From Lewinellaceae bacterium (lineage in GTDB: Bacteria > Bacteroidota > Bacteroidia > Chitinophagales > Saprospiraceae), in the NCBI GenBank assembly GCA_020636435.1, contig JACJXX010000001.1, positions 1,736,001-1,800,000 on the forward strand: a stretch of 64,000 nucleotides of DNA. Direction: 5' to 3'. Positions 9,301 through 17,752 of the stretch are shown piece after piece. The notes under the pieces were generated by a model. That model worked only from the letters and a program-made list of their open reading frames with translations. It did no database searches and had not been told where the DNA came from. How positions within the stretch are numbered: position 1 is the stretch's first letter; the number at the start of each line of letters is the position of its first letter. The translations under genes were made by a program, and so were the position numbers.

Positions 9301-10607
9301 GTGATTACGAGGTATGGGTGAGCTACGGGGAGGGCAATTGCGCAGTAGCCTACGGCAGCCCGGTCAACCTGGCCTCCCAGGAGCAAGTGCCTGAGATTCA
9401 GGAAGTGCTGGCCGCTGATCCGTCTACCTGCAACGGCACCGACGGGGCCGTCGAGGTAACCGCTACAGGCTCCATGCTGGAGTTCAGTTTAGACGGAGGG
9501 CTTACCTTCCAGGAAGAACCCCGGTTCGAGGGACTGCCCGATGGCGCATACCAGCTCATCGCCCGCAATGAATGCGATGAAAGAGATACTTTTTCACTGG
9601 TGGTTCTGGATGACCCGCCCTCGCCGACGATCACCAACATAGCGATCACCCATCCCGGTTGCGGGCAGCACAACGGGCAATTGCTCATCGAGGCAGAAGG
9701 AGGGCAAGGCCTCCGGTACAGCCTGTATCAATGGCTGGATATTCAGGCCGACCCGCTCTTTACCAATCTGTCGGAAGGAGAATATACGGTATTGGCCAGC
9801 AATGACGCCAATTGCTTTGCGGAAGGCCCGGAGGTAACGCTCACGGCCCTGGCGCCCCCGCAGATTCAGGAACTGATATTGGTGGAACCCGTCTGCAAGG
9901 ATACGCTGGGCACCATCACCATCATTGCAGATAGCGAAGAGGAGTTGATCTATTCCATCGACGGGGGAGCCAACTGGCAGAACACGGCCGAATTCGGATT
10001 CCTTCCGGAGGGAAGCTACGAAGTTGTGGCCAGCAACACCGCTATGACGTGCAAGGACATGCCGGCCGAAAACCCCATTGTGTTCCATCCCGTCCAGTTC
10101 CCTGCCATCGATAGCATTACCATCGGCCACCCCTCTGCTGGCAGTACCGGCGATGGCAGCCTGGAAGTACACGCCTCGGGAGCGGAGGAACTGATCTACA
10201 GCCTGGATGAAGGGCTTACCTGGCAGGCTTCCAGCACATTTGCCGGCCTTGCCGCCGGCAACTACGAAGTCTGGGTAAGCTGGCAGGACAGCAGCTGTGT
10301 TGTAGTGGAAAGCGGCATCGTATTGAGCCCGCTCACGGGCAGCTCAGACGAAATGGGGGTACTGGCCTTCCGCTTGTATCCCAATCCTTCCTCTGAGTAC
10401 GTTAACCTGGTGGTTGAGTTGGAAAAGGTATCCGTCCTCCAGGTGAAGCTGATATCGGCTTTGGGCAATACGGTTGCCACTTATCCCGAAATGAGGACGA
10501 GTCGTTTTTCCGGGATCATCCCCACCTCCCATTTGCCGGCTGGATACTACTGCCTGCAGGTGAACGTGGATGGAAGGGTATTGATCCGTAGTTTAGCGGT
10601 GGATTGA
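6375..10607 (+). CDS. Large T9SS-secreted multidomain surface protein with SprB-like repeats
   Basis: A 1410-residue exported protein. After a signal peptide (cleavage near LLAQN), residues about 30-390 form beta-propeller-like repeats (DGGYMLVG, DEGYVVVGTT, GNLLWQTTFG). Residues about 395-480 look like an SdrD/carboxypeptidase-regulatory B-type domain (GTVFVDADGDCIRDSAE). Residues about 500-765 contain a DUF11-like domain with the NSYDPNDKIV signature common in T9SS cargo. Then come seven SprB-like repeats of about 80 residues (about 768-1325), each with YSIDGG..W/F, F.GL..G.YEV. The C-terminus (about 1330-1410; LYPNPSSEYVNLVVE) is a type A T9SS sorting domain. It is probably cell-surface bound and may act in adhesion or gliding; this is inference. 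One internal repeat (the fifth) has lost the SIDGG core. Confidence 0.9.
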   Translation: MALLYRSILLICTTCLPGSGLLAQNCTPTTYYFPAGNIPYGYSLDKTADGGYMLVGALNNATQGTGRDVHIIRSDAFGNEIWAHTYSWEGDDTGTSIRQLPDEGYVVVGTTDSPSIASAKSSILLFRIDAAGNLLWQTTFGSGATSSYSGNDVEIAPDGSFIIAGAVEITGFQQTTGEMVMIKTDPDGNVLAQRRLTLFVPDTQTGQIGPGRSSAHSVFFGANGDCIFTGLTLPQSQFWPTGGYLSVVRTSPNLDIIWQRTPLDGFCGLPAGRGGLEYDDGSLYIVIGEEWGGCFDYFTGSRLVKMEGNGNFLWSNPMGLGEATDLITAPDGNLAFSKTRNIAKVDTSGAILWESPLIASFYSGEGNNLRTTANGGYLYSGRIGQAAVLVEFDSLGNHCTNTLEGTVFVDADGDCIRDSAEIRVENAILKVTPDGQFANTDANGFFRFQVDSGDYSLQLFPPNALWEIGCPLTTTYNGSFGGFYQTANGLDFGLQPLEDCPLLNLKVNLPRARTCTETSVSIHYCNDGTVAQTGVSIEVQLDQTLNFVDATRPWALSGDVYTFQLGNLDIGQCGSFSITVFVECGTAIGSQACVSARILPANNCTLEAGHDQDESCRVVRNSYDPNDKIVNARDTAGCWLTPLDKLEFTVRFQNTGNDTAYRVVILDTLSTGLDLSTVQPGPASHPYRFKVLGPDVLMFIFENINLPDSTTNRAGSQGHVQFSIQPNRDLTDGAAIRNQAAIYFDSNEPIITEEVLLPQCVLIPLTVVQVVKNPVTDCREHNGQLEIQATGGLSSYEYSIDGGLAWQAEPLFTGLSPGQYEVRVRDEAGNEAPYFQNPVAIVEFLPEILEVETHGPSSCSGSEGTVELQVLAPGVVYYSIDGGNTFQETPLFEGLSQGAYQVVAVNECLAGDTASNIVLTDPDSPQIQEVTWQHPVCEMANGSIRIQASGVQNLSYSVDGGATWLSTRNIANLSAGDYEVWVSYGEGNCAVAYGSPVNLASQEQVPEIQEVLAADPSTCNGTDGAVEVTATGSMLEFSLDGGLTFQEEPRFEGLPDGAYQLIARNECDERDTFSLVVLDDPPSPTITNIAITHPGCGQHNGQLLIEAEGGQGLRYSLYQWLDIQADPLFTNLSEGEYTVLASNDANCFAEGPEVTLTALAPPQIQELILVEPVCKDTLGTITIIADSEEELIYSIDGGANWQNTAEFGFLPEGSYEVVASNTAMTCKDMPAENPIVFHPVQFPAIDSITIGHPSAGSTGDGSLEVHASGAEELIYSLDEGLTWQASSTFAGLAAGNYEVWVSWQDSSCVVVESGIVLSPLTGSSDEMGVLAFRLYPNPSSEYVNLVVELEKVSVLQVKLISALGNTVATYPEMRTSRFSGIIPTSHLPAGYYCLQVNVDGRVLIRSLAVD

Positions 10608-10678
10608 TGTTTACAAAAAAAAGATTATGACCCTGTTCCTGGTTTTTAGTATAGAGTTTATCGCTAAAAACAAATAGA

Positions 10679-11884
10679 ATGAAGAAAATACTGTTTTTGA
10701 CTTTTGTCGTAACCTATTTTTCAATTTCCTGCCGGAATCACAAAAGTGGGGATACGGAAAATAACCCTTCCGGTTATGCCGATTCCTTAAACCTTGACCT
10801 GCAGAGCCGTTTCGACACAGGGTTGTTTCCCGGATTCGCCGTCTCCATCTTTTCGAAAGACAGCATTTTTTATCAGAAAGGATTCGGGTATTCGAACCTG
10901 GAAACTAAAACAGCCTATACACCCCAAACCATTCAAATGATCGCTTCCCTATCCAAAACTTTTATAGGGGTTGCGCTGATGAAAGCCATTGAGAAGGGTA
11001 AATTGAAGCTGGATGACGATATAAACGGCCACTTGCCCTTCGAAGTGATAAACCCGAATTACCCGGATTCGGCGATCACTATCCGGCACCTGGCGATGCA
11101 CACTTCCGGCATCAACGATGCAAAAAACTACGACAAGTCCTACCTGTTTGATTCAGCATTAAATAAAGAAGACTTTCCCGAAGAATGGCATGAGCTGATC
11201 GATCAGTACAACCAGAACGAACTCATGCCGATGCCGGAATTCCTCAAAAGCATTCTCTCCAAAGAAGGGCAATGGTATGAGGCCGAAAACTTTTTCAACA
11301 ATCCTCCGGGGAAAGTTTACGAGTACAGCAATATTGGAGCGACGCTCCTGGCCTTCATCGTCGAAACGGCAACCGGGGAAGATTACCGGGCCTATACCAA
11401 ACGGCAAATTCTCGATCCCTTAAAAATGATGGCCACTTCCTGGGAAGCGCCGCAAAAAGGCAATGCATTACATACCGTTTATTACCGATCGGGCCTTACC
11501 CCATTCCCCAACTACACGATGATCACTTATCCGGATGGTGGCCTGTACAGTTCTGTTTCGGACCTGACCCGCTACCTTCAGGAAATGATCAGAGGCTACC
11601 ATGGAGAGGAAGCTATTTTAAGGAAAACATCCTTTCAGGCCATGATGGGCCGGCGCCCAGGTGAAGAAAACTTTCCGGATGCGATATGCTGGGACCTGTC
11701 CATACCCTGTTGTATCGGGCATGCCGGAAATGATTTCGGGACATCGACTCTAATGTATTTCGAACCCGAAACCGGAATCGGCCGGATACTTTTTGCCAAT
11801 GTCTCCCTGGAGGAAGAAGGCCAGGAAGAAGCATTCTATGGGATCTTCAACGACCTGTTCAAGTACAATTTTAGAAAAAAATAG
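10679..11884 (+). CDS. Class C beta-lactamase-fold serine hydrolase, lipoprotein
   Basis: A 401-residue serine hydrolase of the beta-lactamase/penicillin-binding-protein-like group (Pfam Beta-lactamase). The signal peptide ends in a lipobox (SISC) followed by a polar linker, so it is likely an anchored periplasmic or outer-membrane lipoprotein. The catalytic motifs are present in order: SLSK (Ser90-Lys93), YSN (Tyr216-Asn218) and HAG (His348-Gly350) in place of KTG. HAG/HTG variants are typical of esterases and peptidases of this family rather than true beta-lactamases, so antibiotic resistance should not be inferred. The gene stands 71 bases after the large cargo gene. Confidence 0.9.
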   Translation: MKKILFLTFVVTYFSISCRNHKSGDTENNPSGYADSLNLDLQSRFDTGLFPGFAVSIFSKDSIFYQKGFGYSNLETKTAYTPQTIQMIASLSKTFIGVALMKAIEKGKLKLDDDINGHLPFEVINPNYPDSAITIRHLAMHTSGINDAKNYDKSYLFDSALNKEDFPEEWHELIDQYNQNELMPMPEFLKSILSKEGQWYEAENFFNNPPGKVYEYSNIGATLLAFIVETATGEDYRAYTKRQILDPLKMMATSWEAPQKGNALHTVYYRSGLTPFPNYTMITYPDGGLYSSVSDLTRYLQEMIRGYHGEEAILRKTSFQAMMGRRPGEENFPDAICWDLSIPCCIGHAGNDFGTSTLMYFEPETGIGRILFANVSLEEEGQEEAFYGIFNDLFKYNFRKK

Positions 11885-11922
11885 ATACGGGCAGAAAACA
11901 GAAGTAAAACAACCCCCACCCC

Positions 11923-12405
11923 ATGTGGACCGAAACCTACAACTTCTATACCCAGGGCTTCATCGCCTTCCTGCCGCCCCTGGTTGGGCTGCTGATCACC
12001 CTGTTCGGCATTTACGCCATCCGGATAACCCGGAGGGAACAGAAAAGCGAAGAACACAAAGACGGTTGTGTAATGCCCTTCCTCTTTTCATATATCGCTT
12101 TCGGTTTGCTCTGGACAACGGGCGTCGGGTATCAATTGGGAGGTGAATATTTTGATTACCGCTCTGCCCTGAACAACCACCGTTATCAGGAGGTGGAAGG
12201 AGGAGTGGAAAACTACAACGCCCACGTCATTGGTATGCAGGGAGAAGAAGCGTTTACTGTCCGGGGCGTCGAATTTCATTATTCTCCTTATTCCCTCTTC
12301 GGCTTCCGCAAGACCAGGCGGCGTGGCGGCCCCCTCGATAACGGCGTGTACGTGCGCATCCACCACTACAAGGGTAAAATCCTGCGGTTGTGGATCAGGG
12401 CCTAA
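11923..12405 (+). CDS. Hypothetical membrane protein with two transmembrane segments
   Basis: A 160-residue protein. Hydrophobic segments lie at about residues 10-33 and 48-70, followed by a soluble C-terminal part with a beta-rich pattern (GEEAFTVRGVEFHYSPYSLFGFRKT, then VYVRIHHYKGKILRLWIRA). The layout of two helices plus a small extracytoplasmic domain recalls DUF3592-type proteins, but I cannot assign it. It lies 38 bases downstream of the serine hydrolase and may be cotranscribed. Confidence 0.68.
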   Translation: MWTETYNFYTQGFIAFLPPLVGLLITLFGIYAIRITRREQKSEEHKDGCVMPFLFSYIAFGLLWTTGVGYQLGGEYFDYRSALNNHRYQEVEGGVENYNAHVIGMQGEEAFTVRGVEFHYSPYSLFGFRKTRRRGGPLDNGVYVRIHHYKGKILRLWIRA

Positions 12406-12430
12406 AAGATCAAAATTTCAAATCTGATTT

Positions 12431-12490
12431 ATGATACTGATAACTGCCATCTGCTTTACGGTTGCAGCCCTGTTAACCTTGTTTAAGTGA
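12431..12490 (+). other. Short hydrophobic reading frame, possible gene remnant
   Basis: A 19-codon frame from ATG (MILITAICFTVAALLTLFK) that reads like the first membrane helix of a small membrane protein and then stops. It may be the truncated start of a lost gene or chance. No ribosome binding site is obvious. Confidence 0.2.
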
Positions 12491-12548
12491 AAAAAAACGC
12501 CTACTATGCAACAGGGGCTGTTAGAGTATGTTTGGAGGTGGGCTACCT

Positions 12549-12593
12549 GGCCTATGTAAAAAGCACTATGTATCCTATGTGGCAAATAGTTGC
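12549..12593 (+). repeat. 45-bp dispersed repeat, copy 1
   Basis: Matches 23264-23308 at 39 of 45 positions in the same orientation, with the last 19 bases identical. In both places it lies just upstream of a plus-strand gene (12 bases before the permease ATG here; 55 bases before a GNAT gene there). Confidence 0.6.
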
Positions 12594-12605
12594 AAAACAC
12601 AAGCG

Positions 12606-13874
12606 ATGAACCAGAATACCGAAAAAATGAGTTTCAACGCCACCTGGTCCATGGCCGTAGGCGGCATGGTCGGCGGCGGGATATTTTCCGTCCTCGGCGT
12701 CATCATTAACACGGCGGGGCAATGGGCGTGGTTGAGCTTCATCATCGCCGGGCTGATCGCCCTGATTTCTGCCCACAGTTACAGCCAGCTGGCCATCAAA
12801 TACCAGGAAGGCGGCGGGGCTTTTACTTTTTTGAGAGAGATCAACCACAAAGGCCTGGCCGGGAGCCTCTCCTGGGTTTTGATCCTGGGATACATCCTAA
12901 CGGTATCCGTTTACGCATTTACTTTTGGCCATTACGTCGCCCATGTTTTCGAGTGGGGAAGCTGGTTCCCCAGGGTGCTGGCCTTCTCCATCATTGCCAT
13001 CCTGACGTTGGTAAACCTGAGAGGCGTGGGAGACGCGTCGAGGGTAGAGATCATCACGGTTTGGGGAAAGTTGTTCGTTCTCCTGGGGCTGTCCCTTTTC
13101 GGAATCATCCAGTGGAACCCGGAACAGCTGACGGCGGGAATTGAGGCCAAACCCTGGTACATGGCAGTTATCGGGGCGGCAACCATCTTCATGGCCTACG
13201 AAGGGTTTCAATTGCTGTCGTATGATTATGAAGACCTGAAAAACCCGGACAAGACGCTGCCCAGAGCGACCATCTCCGCCGTCATCGCCGTCATCGTTAT
13301 TTATGTATTGGTGGCGTTGGGCGCCACCATGCTGGTTGGCGCCGAGACATTAATCCAGAAAGAGGAAGTGGCCCTGTCGATTGCCGGCAAACAAGCCCTG
13401 GGGACGGCGGGATTGATCCTGGTCACCATCGCCGCCGCCTTTTCGACCGGCTCGGCCATCAACGCCACCCTGTTTTCGACCGGCAGGCTGATGGAAAGTG
13501 TTGCCGAAAAGAAGGATTTGCCCCACCTGTTCGCCAAAGAAAACCAGGCAAATATTCCCTACTACGCCATTATGATCATCGCCGGCCTGGCGGCAGCATT
13601 GGCTGCTATTGGCTCTTTGGGCGCATTGGTGGATGCGGCCAGCCTGATCTTCCTGATCACATTCGGCACCGTCAATTTTATTGCTTTTCAGCAAAAAGTA
13701 ACCTACAGGGCCCTTTGCCTGATCGGCGCCGGCGGTTGCCTGGCGGCTATCCTGCTTTCGTCCTACCAGCAATTGCTGGAAAGGCCTGTACCTTTGATGG
13801 CCATCCTGGGCCTCATTTTATTGACTTTGATCGGGCGGCCTTACTTGTTGAAGAAAATGAATAGTGAGGGCTAG
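12606..13874 (+). CDS. APC superfamily amino acid permease
   Basis: A 422-residue inner-membrane transporter of the amino acid-polyamine-organocation superfamily, with about twelve predicted helices. The N-terminal signature GGMVGGGIFSVLGVII on helix 1 carries the unwound GxGxG-type substrate-binding motif, and helix 6 region shows FMAYEGFQLLSYDYEDLKNPD, typical of the family. It probably imports an amino acid or similar solute with protons; the substrate is unknown. The frame is open 26 codons further upstream, but ATG 12606 gives the normal APC N-terminus and the upstream part is the 45-bp repeat, so I prefer this start. Confidence 0.9.
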   Translation: MNQNTEKMSFNATWSMAVGGMVGGGIFSVLGVIINTAGQWAWLSFIIAGLIALISAHSYSQLAIKYQEGGGAFTFLREINHKGLAGSLSWVLILGYILTVSVYAFTFGHYVAHVFEWGSWFPRVLAFSIIAILTLVNLRGVGDASRVEIITVWGKLFVLLGLSLFGIIQWNPEQLTAGIEAKPWYMAVIGAATIFMAYEGFQLLSYDYEDLKNPDKTLPRATISAVIAVIVIYVLVALGATMLVGAETLIQKEEVALSIAGKQALGTAGLILVTIAAAFSTGSAINATLFSTGRLMESVAEKKDLPHLFAKENQANIPYYAIMIIAGLAAALAAIGSLGALVDAASLIFLITFGTVNFIAFQQKVTYRALCLIGAGGCLAAILLSSYQQLLERPVPLMAILGLILLTLIGRPYLLKKMNSEG

Positions 13875-14113
13875 CCGATAATGGCGAAACAGTGGTGGGG
13901 CGAAATCTTCTTGTCTTAAAAAAAATCGGTGGAACCTGGTTGATTATACTGCACATGACGGTAGTGTAACGCTTAACTCTGCGGTTAAAAACGTGAAATA
14001 GCGTATCTATTTGATTCCTTATTCGCTTTGCGCATTCAAAAGCTCCGGAAATCTGTACAAATACAAATAACACCGAAACCCGGCACAACATTCAGCTCGA
14101 TGCGCAGGGCAAT

Positions 14114-15574
14114 GTGTACCTCGGCTTCCAGGAATCAGCGGACGACTACGGCGTCGCCAGCGTGGATCCGGACGGCAACATCCGCTGGCGGGCCTCCTAC
14201 AATGGAAGCGCCGGCGGCATGGATGTGCTCGCCGCCATCGCCGTCAGCCCTGCCGCCAATTGTTACGTCACCGGCTATTCCAGCGAAACCGAAATCGGGC
14301 AGGCCATCACCACCGTCAGCTACGGCTCCGGCGGGCAGATGCGCTGGATGGGCACCTTCTCCGCGCCGGATCTCGTTTACGGGCAGGGGCAGGCCATCTA
14401 TGTGGATCAGGACGAGAATGTGTTCGTAGCCGGCACCGCCTACCGGTATGGTTTTTTCGAAGACTGGGCGCTCCTCAAATACAACGCCCAGGGCGTCCGC
14501 CAATGGATCAAATTCTTCGACCGGGACCTGAGCACAGACCAGGTGGCCGCCATTGCCGGCAACCCCTCGGGCAGCCAGGTATTCCTCATCGGCACCAGCA
14601 TGCACTCGGGAAGCGGGGAAGATATCAGCGTTTTGAGCTACGCCGCCGCTTCCGGCAACCTGCTGTGGGAGCATCATTTCGACAACCCCGAAAACTTATG
14701 GAATCCGGATCAGGGAATCGCCATCGCCACCGACACCTCGGGATATGTCTACGCCGCCGGCAACAGCTTCGCCAACCCGGCTTACGATATCCTCCTGTTC
14801 AAACTGCGGGAGGCCGACGGCTCCCGGCTGTGGCTCCGCCGGTACAACGGCCAGCTCAACGCCAACGAAGGCGTTTTCGACATGGCAGTAAGCCCGGCCG
14901 GCAGCATCTACCTGGGCGGCTACGCCGCCAACGGCAACGGCGGCACGTCTATGCTCACCCTCAAATACAACACCAACGGAGGCCTGGTGTGGGAAAGCGC
15001 TTTTGGCAACAATACCTTCCGGAATGACCGCATCTCGGATATTGTCCTGGGCGGCCCCAACAGCTCGGTTTTCGCAGCCGGCTCCATGAGCACCACCTTC
15101 AACCAGTCGTTCGACCTGATGCTGCTGGAATTTGACGCCGCTACCGGAGATACCCTGCGCGCCTGCGGCCCCGGCCTGGGCTTCAGTTCCACTCTTGGCA
15201 TCACCACCGGCCTGGCGGTTGCCCCTTCCGGAGACATCTATGTCGGCGGAAGGGCACAGGGAGGTTTTGCCCTGGTCAATTACGGCCCCGAGCGGCCCAA
15301 TGCCTTGGCAGAAATCAATCCTGCTACTGAAGTTGAGGCCTTTCCCAACCCCTGCCCGGGCCGGCTGACGGTGCGCTGTGCCTCCTCCATCCGCTCTGTT
15401 GAGCTTTTCGGGCTGGATGGACGGCGTATTTCTGCTCAGGTTGCCCTCGCGGAGCGGGAGGCTGAGGTACGGGCCAGCTACCGGGGTATGGCCATGATAA
15501 GGGTTCAGACGGAAGAAGGGATGAAGGAAAAAGACCAAGTCAGATGGGTAGGTTATTTGTTGCGTCACCCCTAA
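14114..15574 (+). CDS. Beta-propeller (SBBP-type) T9SS cargo, probably truncated at 5' end
   Basis: At least 486 residues of SBBP-like propeller repeats (CYVTGYSSETEIG, ENVFVAGTAYRYG, YVYAAGNSFANPAYD, SIYLGGYAANGNG) ending in a type A T9SS sorting domain (VEAFPNPCPGRLTVRC, then LFGLDGRRIS). No signal peptide is present. The frame is open from about 14015 and the preceding codons read IQLDAQGN directly before VYLGF, which is clearly the first half of the same propeller strand, so coding homology extends upstream of any start. The only start in frame is GTG 14114, inside that motif. The gene has therefore probably lost its promoter, signal peptide and first repeats, and is likely a non-exported relic. 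Confidence 0.7.
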   Translation: MYLGFQESADDYGVASVDPDGNIRWRASYNGSAGGMDVLAAIAVSPAANCYVTGYSSETEIGQAITTVSYGSGGQMRWMGTFSAPDLVYGQGQAIYVDQDENVFVAGTAYRYGFFEDWALLKYNAQGVRQWIKFFDRDLSTDQVAAIAGNPSGSQVFLIGTSMHSGSGEDISVLSYAAASGNLLWEHHFDNPENLWNPDQGIAIATDTSGYVYAAGNSFANPAYDILLFKLREADGSRLWLRRYNGQLNANEGVFDMAVSPAGSIYLGGYAANGNGGTSMLTLKYNTNGGLVWESAFGNNTFRNDRISDIVLGGPNSSVFAAGSMSTTFNQSFDLMLLEFDAATGDTLRACGPGLGFSSTLGITTGLAVAPSGDIYVGGRAQGGFALVNYGPERPNALAEINPATEVEAFPNPCPGRLTVRCASSIRSVELFGLDGRRISAQVALAEREAEVRASYRGMAMIRVQTEEGMKEKDQVRWVGYLLRHP

Positions 15575-15746
15575 CCGATTATACTCCACCAATGTCGGCG
15601 TTAGCCGAACGCACATCTTTTTCCTCCTAACCGGGATAGCCATAGCAATTTAAGCAAATTTTGGGTTAACAACATTGCCGGAAGACAAAAACCGGTTGCC
15701 CGCCTTTTGCCCATCTTCCCTCGGAGAAGGCGCCATTGCCTCCTGG

Positions 15747-16604
15747 CTACCGGACCAAAATTTTCTGAGCCACCTGCCGCCCTTCTATATTCGCCGCCAG
15801 GAAAAACAGCCCGGTTTTGCCGCTCATATCCACATAAACCTCGCGTGTGCCGGCGCCCTCCATTTTTTGCTGAAAGGCCAGGCGCCCGAGTGAGTCGACA
15901 ATCCTTATTTCCCGCATAGGCCGGGTGGCGCGAAGGTGGATTTCGCCTTCCGCCGGATTGGGGAAAACCACCATTGCCGGCTCCATGCCGGAGAGGCCGT
16001 GAACGTCTACCGGGGTATCACCCAGCGCGGTATAGCTTTGGCCGCTCACGAGCAGATTCTGCCCATTTACCGGGCCATCGGTGTTGGAAAAATTGAGAGG
16101 GATGGCGTTCCACTTATCGTAGCTCGTCCCATCGCGGAAGGCCTGAAGGTGGAGGTGAGGCACGCCGCCGGTGTTGCCGCTGCTGCCGGAAAGCCCGATG
16201 GGCTGCCCCTGGGACACCGCCGAATTGGCGTTGGCCAGCGCGCCGTTTTGTTGCAGATGGGTGTAGCGGATGACGGTGCCGTCGTTGTGGCGGACAAAGA
16301 CGTTGTTCTCGTGGCCGCTCGCCCAGTCGTTGTCGGCATACTGCTCGTTCACCCAGATCACTACTCCCTGCCGGCAGGCTACGATGGTGTCGCCGGTTTG
16401 AGTGTCAAAATCATAGGCAAAGGTATTGGCATGCCCGCCAATGGCCGGGCAATTGCCCTGAATGACCTTGTAAGTTTTGCCGGGCGGATAGGGCAGCACG
16501 TATGGCGACCCGGAAGGCGGGGGCAGGATGGTGTCGCAATTGACCTGGGCAATAATGGTTGCAGAAAAGAAAAGTGCGCTGAAGAGAAGCAAGGTGCGTA
16601 TCAT
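15747..16604 (-). CDS. Secreted M23 family (LytM-type) peptidase with T9SS sorting domain
   Basis: A 285-residue secreted zinc metallopeptidase. The signal peptide ends near TIIAQ. The M23 zinc site is visible: His58 and Asp65 in GGHANTFAYDFD, and the PHLHL motif around residue 155. The family cleaves peptide bridges in peptidoglycan or other glycine-rich peptides. From about residue 205 the C-terminus (MVVFPNPAEGEIHLRA, IVDSLGRLAFQQ) is a type A T9SS sorting domain, so the enzyme is probably secreted across the outer membrane rather than used on its own wall. It is divergent from the AraC gene, and the 154-base gap should hold both promoters. Confidence 0.9.
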   Translation of the reverse strand: MIRTLLLFSALFFSATIIAQVNCDTILPPPSGSPYVLPYPPGKTYKVIQGNCPAIGGHANTFAYDFDTQTGDTIVACRQGVVIWVNEQYADNDWASGHENNVFVRHNDGTVIRYTHLQQNGALANANSAVSQGQPIGLSGSSGNTGGVPHLHLQAFRDGTSYDKWNAIPLNFSNTDGPVNGQNLLVSGQSYTALGDTPVDVHGLSGMEPAMVVFPNPAEGEIHLRATRPMREIRIVDSLGRLAFQQKMEGAGTREVYVDMSGKTGLFFLAANIEGRQVAQKILVR

Positions 16605-16733
16605 GTTTTTTAAGAAGGCAAATTCCGGAAAAAAACCGTTGCCGCCTTGTCATTTTTTGCTTAAATCCCCTCTTGTTTTGCAAGCCAAACGGCCTAAGCG
16701 CCCAAACAAAACCGGAAAAACGCAAAGCCTCCC

Positions 16734-16741
16734 TATTTTTG
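16734..16741 (+). promoter_or_regulatory. Putative -7 promoter box of the AraC-family gene
   Basis: TATTTTTG fits TAnnTTTG and lies 17 bases upstream of ATG 16759. It also argues for that start over the longer open frame beginning at 16528, because the promoter would otherwise be inside the gene. Confidence 0.4.
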
Positions 16742-16758
16742 GAAAAAGCAGCAACATC

Positions 16759-17664
16759 ATGCTAAAAACCATCACCTGGACTACGAATCACTACACCGAC
16801 AGCCATCAACCCCACGAGACCGACGGCCTGTTTTACGCGCAGGATCTGTTCCGCTACCGGAAACTCCAGTCGCCCCTTTCCATCAAGTTTTGCCTGAGGG
16901 GCAACTTGAACTACGTCTCCGGGAGCCAGCGTTTTTCAATCCCCGCCGGGGGCTTTTACCTCGCCAATAAAGGCGCCGAGTTGGAATGCCTGCCCAATGA
17001 ACCCGGCTACCAGGCGCTGATCCTTTTTTTTACCGGGGAGTTGATGCACGACGTCCACCGCGCTTTCCACCTGGGGGAAAGGCAGTTGCTTGACGTTCCG
17101 TACACAGATGTCGAACCGGTTCATTTTTTCGAACACACCTACTGCTCCCCCACCCCGCTGACGGCCAGGCTAGGGGCCGTGGCGAGGCAGATGCAGGTTG
17201 AAAACGAGTCGAGCTATGCACTGGCGCCCGACATTTTCTATGAACTGGCGGAACAGTTGCTATCCTTTCAGCAGAATACCGCAGGCAGGATAGAGCGCAT
17301 TGGCTCTCAAACGCCGGCCGTCCGCCGGGAGCTCTACCGCCGGGTGCTGGCTGCCCGTGAATTTCTGTACAGCCATTGGGAGGCCAACCCGTCCCTGCAG
17401 GAGGTTGCCCGGCAAGCCTGCTTGTCGCCCTACCATTTCCACCGAACCTTCAAAGCGGCCTTCGGCTGTTCGCCCATGCGCTGGTTTCGGCGAAGAAAAC
17501 TGGGGAAGGCGCGGGAACTGCTGCAAAGCGGGCAGTTTTCCATATCTGAGGTGGCCTTAGGCTGCGGTTATGCGGACCTCGCCACTTTTTCCAAGGCGTT
17601 TAAACGGGAATGGGGGGTGAGCCCGTCGGGGGCAGGGTCGATCAGTTCTCTTCTCAGAGGATAA
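16759..17664 (+). CDS. AraC family transcriptional regulator
   Basis: A 301-residue DNA-binding regulator. The N-terminal half (about 1-180) is cupin-like and ligand-sensing (FSIPAGGFYLANKGAELE). The C-terminal half has the double helix-turn-helix of AraC/XylS proteins: PSLQEVARQACLSPYHFHRTFKAAFG, then the second helix pair ending GYADLATFSKAFKREWGVSP. Family members usually activate adjacent metabolic genes on binding a small molecule; the ligand is unknown. The frame is open upstream to 16528 but ATG 16759 fits the domain boundary and the promoter box. Confidence 0.9.
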   Translation: MLKTITWTTNHYTDSHQPHETDGLFYAQDLFRYRKLQSPLSIKFCLRGNLNYVSGSQRFSIPAGGFYLANKGAELECLPNEPGYQALILFFTGELMHDVHRAFHLGERQLLDVPYTDVEPVHFFEHTYCSPTPLTARLGAVARQMQVENESSYALAPDIFYELAEQLLSFQQNTAGRIERIGSQTPAVRRELYRRVLAAREFLYSHWEANPSLQEVARQACLSPYHFHRTFKAAFGCSPMRWFRRRKLGKARELLQSGQFSISEVALGCGYADLATFSKAFKREWGVSPSGAGSISSLLRG

Positions 17665-17752
17665 ATTGCAAAATTTAAAATACGGAATGAAAAATGGGCT
17701 ACTGGTCTAAGGCTGGACAAGTTCGGCGTTCGGTTGTTCGGCGTTCGAGGTT

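Noticed and set aside
10679..11884. Beta-lactamase resistance gene
   Set aside because: The third motif is HAG and the protein is a lipoprotein of the esterase/peptidase-like group, so it does not indicate drug resistance.
12528..12605. Longer start for the APC permease
   Set aside because: The 26 extra codons come from the 45-bp dispersed repeat and give no APC-like sequence.
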